This document shows, one piece after another, positions 7,902-11,498 of a DNA stretch of 11,498 nucleotides. The DNA is from Actinomycetota bacterium (GTDB lineage Bacteria > Actinomycetota > Acidimicrobiia > Acidimicrobiales > Poriferisodaliceae). Position 1 is the first letter of the stretch. Each line of letters begins with the position of its first letter. Where the stretch lies: assembly GCA_002731665.1 (NCBI GenBank), contig PCCJ01000034.1:1-11498 (forward strand). Direction: 5' to 3'. The notes beneath the pieces are model-generated. The model saw nothing but the letters and a program-made list of their open reading frames with translations, did no database searches and had not been told where the DNA came from. A program made the translations under genes and the position numbers.

Positions 7902-9792
7902 TTGGTTGGCTTTCGCTATTAGATTTTGTGTTGGTGAATGTCATGAGAATCTGTTTGGATTGAACCGCATCACCTGTCTGTACACGAAGTGCAGACACTG
8001 TTCCGCGTCCAGTTGCAGTGAGGGAGTGAAGCATTTTCATTGCTTCGATGACTAAGACAATGTCACCTGGTTCGACATCGTCGCCGGCTTGAACTGGCGT
8101 TTCAATTATTACCGCAGGGAATGGGGCCGTTAGGTCACCTATGTTGCCAAGGCCTAATGAGGAGTCAAGCATCCAGGCTTCAGTACGATCAGCTAACTGA
8201 AAGACATGTGTCGCTCCACGTTGGTTGACAGCTGCACTCTTAGTCTTGAAATCGACACTAAGTCTGCTCGTAGGCGCAGAGAAATTAGTTTGGACTTCGT
8301 GCAATTTTCCCTCGCTGTCGCTTAAGAGAACATCAAATGCTGATTTGTGATTCGTTACTCTAAATGATTTGACCGATGCCCAAGGACCCAGTTCATTCGA
8401 CTGGACAGACCTTAAGAGTTCGTTGGCTGCGGCACCGATAGAGACCGAGTCGACTATCTCTATCGGTACCTCTATCTCGTCGAGGAATCGTGAAGTTATG
8501 GACCCTTCGCGAAATTCATCTTGGTCAAGGACCCAATATAAAAGGCTTGCGTTGTTGGCAACTGGTCCTATCAGAAGATTTTCGAGCGCTGTTTTGGCAC
8601 CAGTTAGCGCTTCTGACCTAGTAGGAGACGAAATTATTAATTTCGCGATCATCGAGTCATAAAAAGGGCTTATTTCTGAGCCAACTTCTATGCCGCTATC
8701 CCACCTAACGAATTTGGGAACTGATAAGTGATCAATGACACCAGTTCTAGGCGAAAAATTGTCTGACGGATCTTCAGCATTTAGTCTGAATTCAATCGCA
8801 TGTCCAGTGAATGTGATGTCATCTTGTCGAATCGCCAATTCCTTGCCAGTTGCGCTCAACATTTGGAGTTCCACTAAATCTAGGCCAGTAACCATCTCCG
8901 TGATTGGGTGTTCAACCTGAAGTCGTGTGTTCATTTCTAGGAAAAAATACTCTCCAGTAGCTGCATCGACAATGAACTCAACTGTTCCGATGTTGTCATA
9001 GCCTATGTTTCTGGCTAGCTGGGTGGCGGTTTCACGTAACCCAAGTTCGGTATCCGGATTAAGGTTTGAAGCTGGAGCCTCTTCAATTATTTTTTGATAC
9101 CGGCGCTGGACCGAACAATCTCTCGTTCCTAAATCAATGATGTTCCCAAAGACATCTCCGACAATTTGAACTTCGATGTGTCTAGGTTGTTCTATGTATC
9201 GCTCAACTATGACATCACTATCGTTAAAGGACCGTGATGCCTCGTTACGAGCTTCATCCAAAGCTTTGAAAAAATTTTCTTGTGAATGAGCAACTCGGAT
9301 ACCTTTCCCTCCACCACCGGCCGAGGTTTTTATTAAAACTGGTTAAGCGATACTGTCAGCCGCTTTTTGAAGATCATCGGATTGTTGACTACCTGAAAAC
9401 CCCGGTATGATCGGCACTCCGGCAGTTTCAGCAATTTTCCTTGCCTCAATTTTGGACCCCATCATTGCTATAAGAGCCGGGCTTGGTCCAACCCAGATAA
9501 GGCCTTCATCTTTAACTCGTTGAGCGAAGTCAGCGTTTTCGGAAAGAAACCCGTAGCCAGGATGTATAGCCGTTGCTTCAGTTGCTCTCGCCGCATTAAG
9601 AATAGCTTCGGCAGAAAGATATGACTCACTCAGAGCAGATGGGCCTATACGAATTGCCTCGGAGGCTTCTTGCACGAAAGGAGCGTTGGCATCTGGATCA
9701 GCGTAACCGGCAACCGTGATCCAGTTCAGATTTTGTGCGGTTCGTATTATACGGCGGGCAATTTCTCCACGATTAGCGATAAAAAGTTTCAT
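7891..9792 (-). pseudogene. Acyl-CoA carboxylase alpha subunit (biotin carboxylase + BCCP), interrupted by one in-frame stop
   Basis: Read through its single stop, this is a 633-residue biotin carboxylase/biotin carrier protein of methylcrotonyl-CoA carboxylase alpha type. It would carboxylate its own biotin with ATP and bicarbonate and hand it to the beta subunit. In order: IANRGEIARR (5-14), HPGYGFLSENA (77-87), the ATP-grasp glycine loop GGGGKG (159-164), EMNTRLQVEH (286-295), EFRLNAEDP (334-342), and the biotin site EAMKM with Lys586 (codon 8037-8035). Codon 150 (9345-9343) is TAA, giving a 149-residue N-terminal piece. The first start codon after it is TTG at 9261, which would lose the glycine loop. 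The frame before and after the stop is the same, and everything downstream is conserved. The ATG at 9792 is three bases after the beta stop. Either the stop is a sequencing error, or the gene is newly broken. It overlaps the dehydrogenase by 11 bases. Confidence 0.85.
9343..9345 (-). other. In-frame TAA inside the carboxylase alpha subunit
   Basis: The minus strand reads ATCGCT-TAA-CCAGTTTTA (Ile-Ala-stop-Pro-Val-Leu). Biotin carboxylases usually have a Tyr here in a GYPV-type segment, so one change of TAT or TAC to TAA explains the stop. No shift of frame is involved. Confidence 0.9.
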
Positions 9793-9795
9793 ACA

Positions 9796-11418
9796 TCACA
9801 TCCGATACACGAGGCCATGGCCATCTGGGGGAGCGTCTTCTCTGGCAGCCAGCGAGAGGCATAGCCCTAAAGCATCTCGGGTGTCGCAAGGATCAATGAT
9901 TCCATCATCCCATAGTCGACTTGTTGCGTAATAGGGGTCGCTTTGCGTTTCGTACTGGTTAGCTATTTCTGAACGGATAGCTTCAATTTCCGACTCGGTT
10001 GTCTGCTGTCCTTTCATACCCGCTAGTCGGATGTCAACCAATACAGTTTGTGCGGTATCTCCCGACATCGTTGCTATTTTGCTGTTTGGCCATGCGAAAA
10101 GAAAACGTGGATTGAAACCACGGCCACACATCCCGTAATTACCTGCGCCGTATGAGTTGCCAATAAGCACCGTGTATTTGGGAACAGTTACATTAGCTAC
10201 AGCAGCCACCATTTTAGCGCCATGCTTTGCGATACCGCTAGCTTCAGCGTCACTTCCGACCATGTAGCCGGTTGTGTTCTGAAGGAACAGCAGGGGAATT
10301 TTTCTTTGCTGACATAGTTCAATAAAGTGAGTGGCTTTTTGAGCGCTTTCACTAAAAATTATTCCATTGTTAGCAACAATGCCGATGGGATGACCCCAGA
10401 GCTTACTCCAGCCGCAGGTGATGGAATCACCCCAATCAGGTTTGAACTCGGCGTATTCAGATCCATCAACTAGTCGAGCGATAATTTCTCGGGCATCGAA
10501 TCCAATTCGATCATCAGCGCTGATGATTCCGTAAATTTCTTTGGGATCATACCGAGGTGCTTCAGGAGGTGCCCATTGGATCCATGGTTGACGATCTTGG
10601 ATTTTGCGTTGATTAGTTGTCTCACATATTTCTCTTAACTTGCCGTACGCTGCTTTTTCGTTGGCTGCGATGTAATCGGAGACGCCAGAAACCTTTGTGT
10701 GCAGGACCGCTCCTCCGAGCTCATCCGCATCAATAATTTCTCCTAAAGCTGCTTTGACAATCGGTGGTCCGCCAAGAAATATTCGGCCGATGCCATCTAC
10801 CATTATGACTTCGTCGCTTAACGCTGGTACGTAAGCGCCCCCTGCCGTGCAGCCGCCTAGAACTACGGAAATTTGAGGTATCCCTTGGGCAGACATACGC
10901 GCTTGGCGGTAAAAGCTGCCACCGAAATGATCTTTGTCAGGAAAAATTTCGTCCTGCAAGGGAAGAAAAGCTCCTCCGGAGTCAACCAGATAGATCACGC
11001 CAAGCTTGTGCTCTAATGCTATATCTTGAGCTCGAACATGTTTCTTGACGCTTATAGGAAGCAGTGAGCCGCCCTTTACTGTCGCGTCATTTGCAATAAA
11101 CATATAGGGGACTTCGTGAATCAACCCGATTCCTGTGATGATCCCAGCGCCCGGCGCTTCATCATTGTGTTGACCCCACGAGGCCAGGGTAGAAAGCTCT
11201 AAGAAGGGAGACTCGGAATCGACGATCATATTGATTCTGTCTCTAGCAAGAACTTTGTTTCTGTCTAAGTGCCTTTGAATTGATTTGGCTCGCCCCGGCC
11301 CACCGTTTATAGCGATTTCTTGTCTCTGTCGCAGCTGTTCGATTAGTCTTGAGTATTTTTCGCCATTGTCTAAGTACTGTTGCGAAGAGGTGTCGGTTTT
11401 GCTTGTCCAATATTTCAC
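9796..11418 (-). CDS. Acyl-CoA carboxylase beta subunit (carboxyltransferase; methylcrotonyl/geranyl-CoA type)
   Basis: This is the carboxyltransferase subunit that moves CO2 from biotin to an acyl-CoA; the alpha subunit gene follows at once. The protein has 540 residues, the usual length for methylcrotonyl-CoA carboxylase beta. The N-terminal half carries SGGAFLPLQDEIFPD (147-161), FYRQARMSAQGIPQI (169-183), GGCTAGGAYVP (188-198) and IFLGGPP (213-219). The C-terminal half carries LQNTTGYMVG (379-388) and GAGNYGMCGRGF (424-435), with WPNSKIATMSG at 443-453. The FLPLQ and GNYGMCGR signatures separate it from propionyl- and acetyl-CoA carboxylase beta chains. Methylcrotonyl-CoA and geranyl-CoA remain possible substrates. 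The start is GTG at 11418, with AAGGAG about ten bases upstream. It overlaps the stop of the preceding gene by four bases (GTGA), and its own stop is three bases before the alpha ATG, so the genes are tightly coupled. Confidence 0.93.
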   Translation of the reverse strand: MKYWTSKTDTSSQQYLDNGEKYSRLIEQLRQRQEIAINGGPGRAKSIQRHLDRNKVLARDRINMIVDSESPFLELSTLASWGQHNDEAPGAGIITGIGLIHEVPYMFIANDATVKGGSLLPISVKKHVRAQDIALEHKLGVIYLVDSGGAFLPLQDEIFPDKDHFGGSFYRQARMSAQGIPQISVVLGGCTAGGAYVPALSDEVIMVDGIGRIFLGGPPIVKAALGEIIDADELGGAVLHTKVSGVSDYIAANEKAAYGKLREICETTNQRKIQDRQPWIQWAPPEAPRYDPKEIYGIISADDRIGFDAREIIARLVDGSEYAEFKPDWGDSITCGWSKLWGHPIGIVANNGIIFSESAQKATHFIELCQQRKIPLLFLQNTTGYMVGSDAEASGIAKHGAKMVAAVANVTVPKYTVLIGNSYGAGNYGMCGRGFNPRFLFAWPNSKIATMSGDTAQTVLVDIRLAGMKGQQTTESEIEAIRSEIANQYETQSDPYYATSRLWDDGIIDPCDTRDALGLCLSLAAREDAPPDGHGLVYRM

Positions 11419-11498
11419 TTTGGTGAGACTCCTTCCCAGAACTGGTCTGTAATTGCATTCGCCAGGGAGTCAAGGCTGTAGTCACCATTTGGATCAAA
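11415..11498 (-). CDS. C-terminal end of an upstream gene (27 codons, partial)
   Basis: The minus-strand frame entering from the right edge reads 27 codons and ends in TGA at 11417-11415, overlapping the GTG of the carboxylase beta subunit in a GTGA. The peptide starts FDPNGDYSLDSL and ends DQFWEGVSPK. The four-base overlap and the Shine-Dalgarno for the next gene inside its last codons make a real, co-transcribed gene likely. The short amphipathic end somewhat resembles the last helix of TetR-type regulators, but this is too little to identify it. Confidence 0.6.
   Translation of the reverse strand, partial: FDPNGDYSLDSLANAITDQFWEGVSPK

Noticed and set aside
9262..9345. Naturally split biotin carboxylase encoded by two genes
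   Set aside because: The gap between the two pieces encodes conserved sequence, including the ATP-binding glycine loop, in the same frame, so a nonsense change or base error explains it better.
11243..11497. 84-codon minus-strand frame across the carboxylase beta start
   Set aside because: It overlaps the beta subunit in another frame. The frame ending at 11415 with a GTGA overlap is the better continuation of the upstream gene.

Overview
This is a bacterial segment of ordinary metabolic genes. Genes are tightly packed, several start with GTG (possibly one with TTG), and base composition looks roughly balanced by eye. The content points to an aerobic heterotroph that oxidises acyl-CoAs and sugar acids. 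I cannot name the taxon. I see no rRNA, tRNA, CRISPR array, insertion sequence, phage gene or defence system. Every gene except the first lies on the minus strand.

Layout in the minus-strand direction of transcription. Unit 1 (11498 down to 5957) begins with the last 27 codons of an unidentified gene. Next come the beta (carboxyltransferase) subunit of a methylcrotonyl/geranyl-CoA-type biotin carboxylase, its alpha (biotin carboxylase plus biotin carrier) subunit, an acyl-CoA dehydrogenase, and a small methylesterase-like alpha/beta hydrolase. The first four genes overlap or lie within 3 bases of each other. The order resembles leucine/isovalerate (liu) or acyclic-terpene (atu) breakdown clusters: the dehydrogenase makes an alpha,beta-unsaturated branched acyl-CoA and the carboxylase acts on it. 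The alpha-subunit frame is complete except for one TAA at codon 150, where relatives usually have a tyrosine, just before the ATP-binding glycine loop. It is either a very young pseudogene or a base-call error.

Unit 2 (5758 down to 1311) holds a sugar-acid dehydratase of the IlvD/Edd family (arabonate/xylonate dehydratase type), a CaCA-family cation exchanger whose ribosome binding site overlaps the dehydratase stop, a C-factor-like short-chain dehydrogenase, and a second alpha/beta hydrolase. The 198-base gap before the dehydratase holds two short palindromes and is the best candidate for a regulated promoter.

A major facilitator transporter (56-1252, plus strand) converges on the end of unit 2. 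Its reading frame is open to the window edge, so its true start may lie outside.

The points most worth a second look are the internal TAA, the strong preference for TAG stop codons, the operator-like palindromes, and the exchanger embedded in a sugar-acid operon. I did not find a convincing new kind of system.
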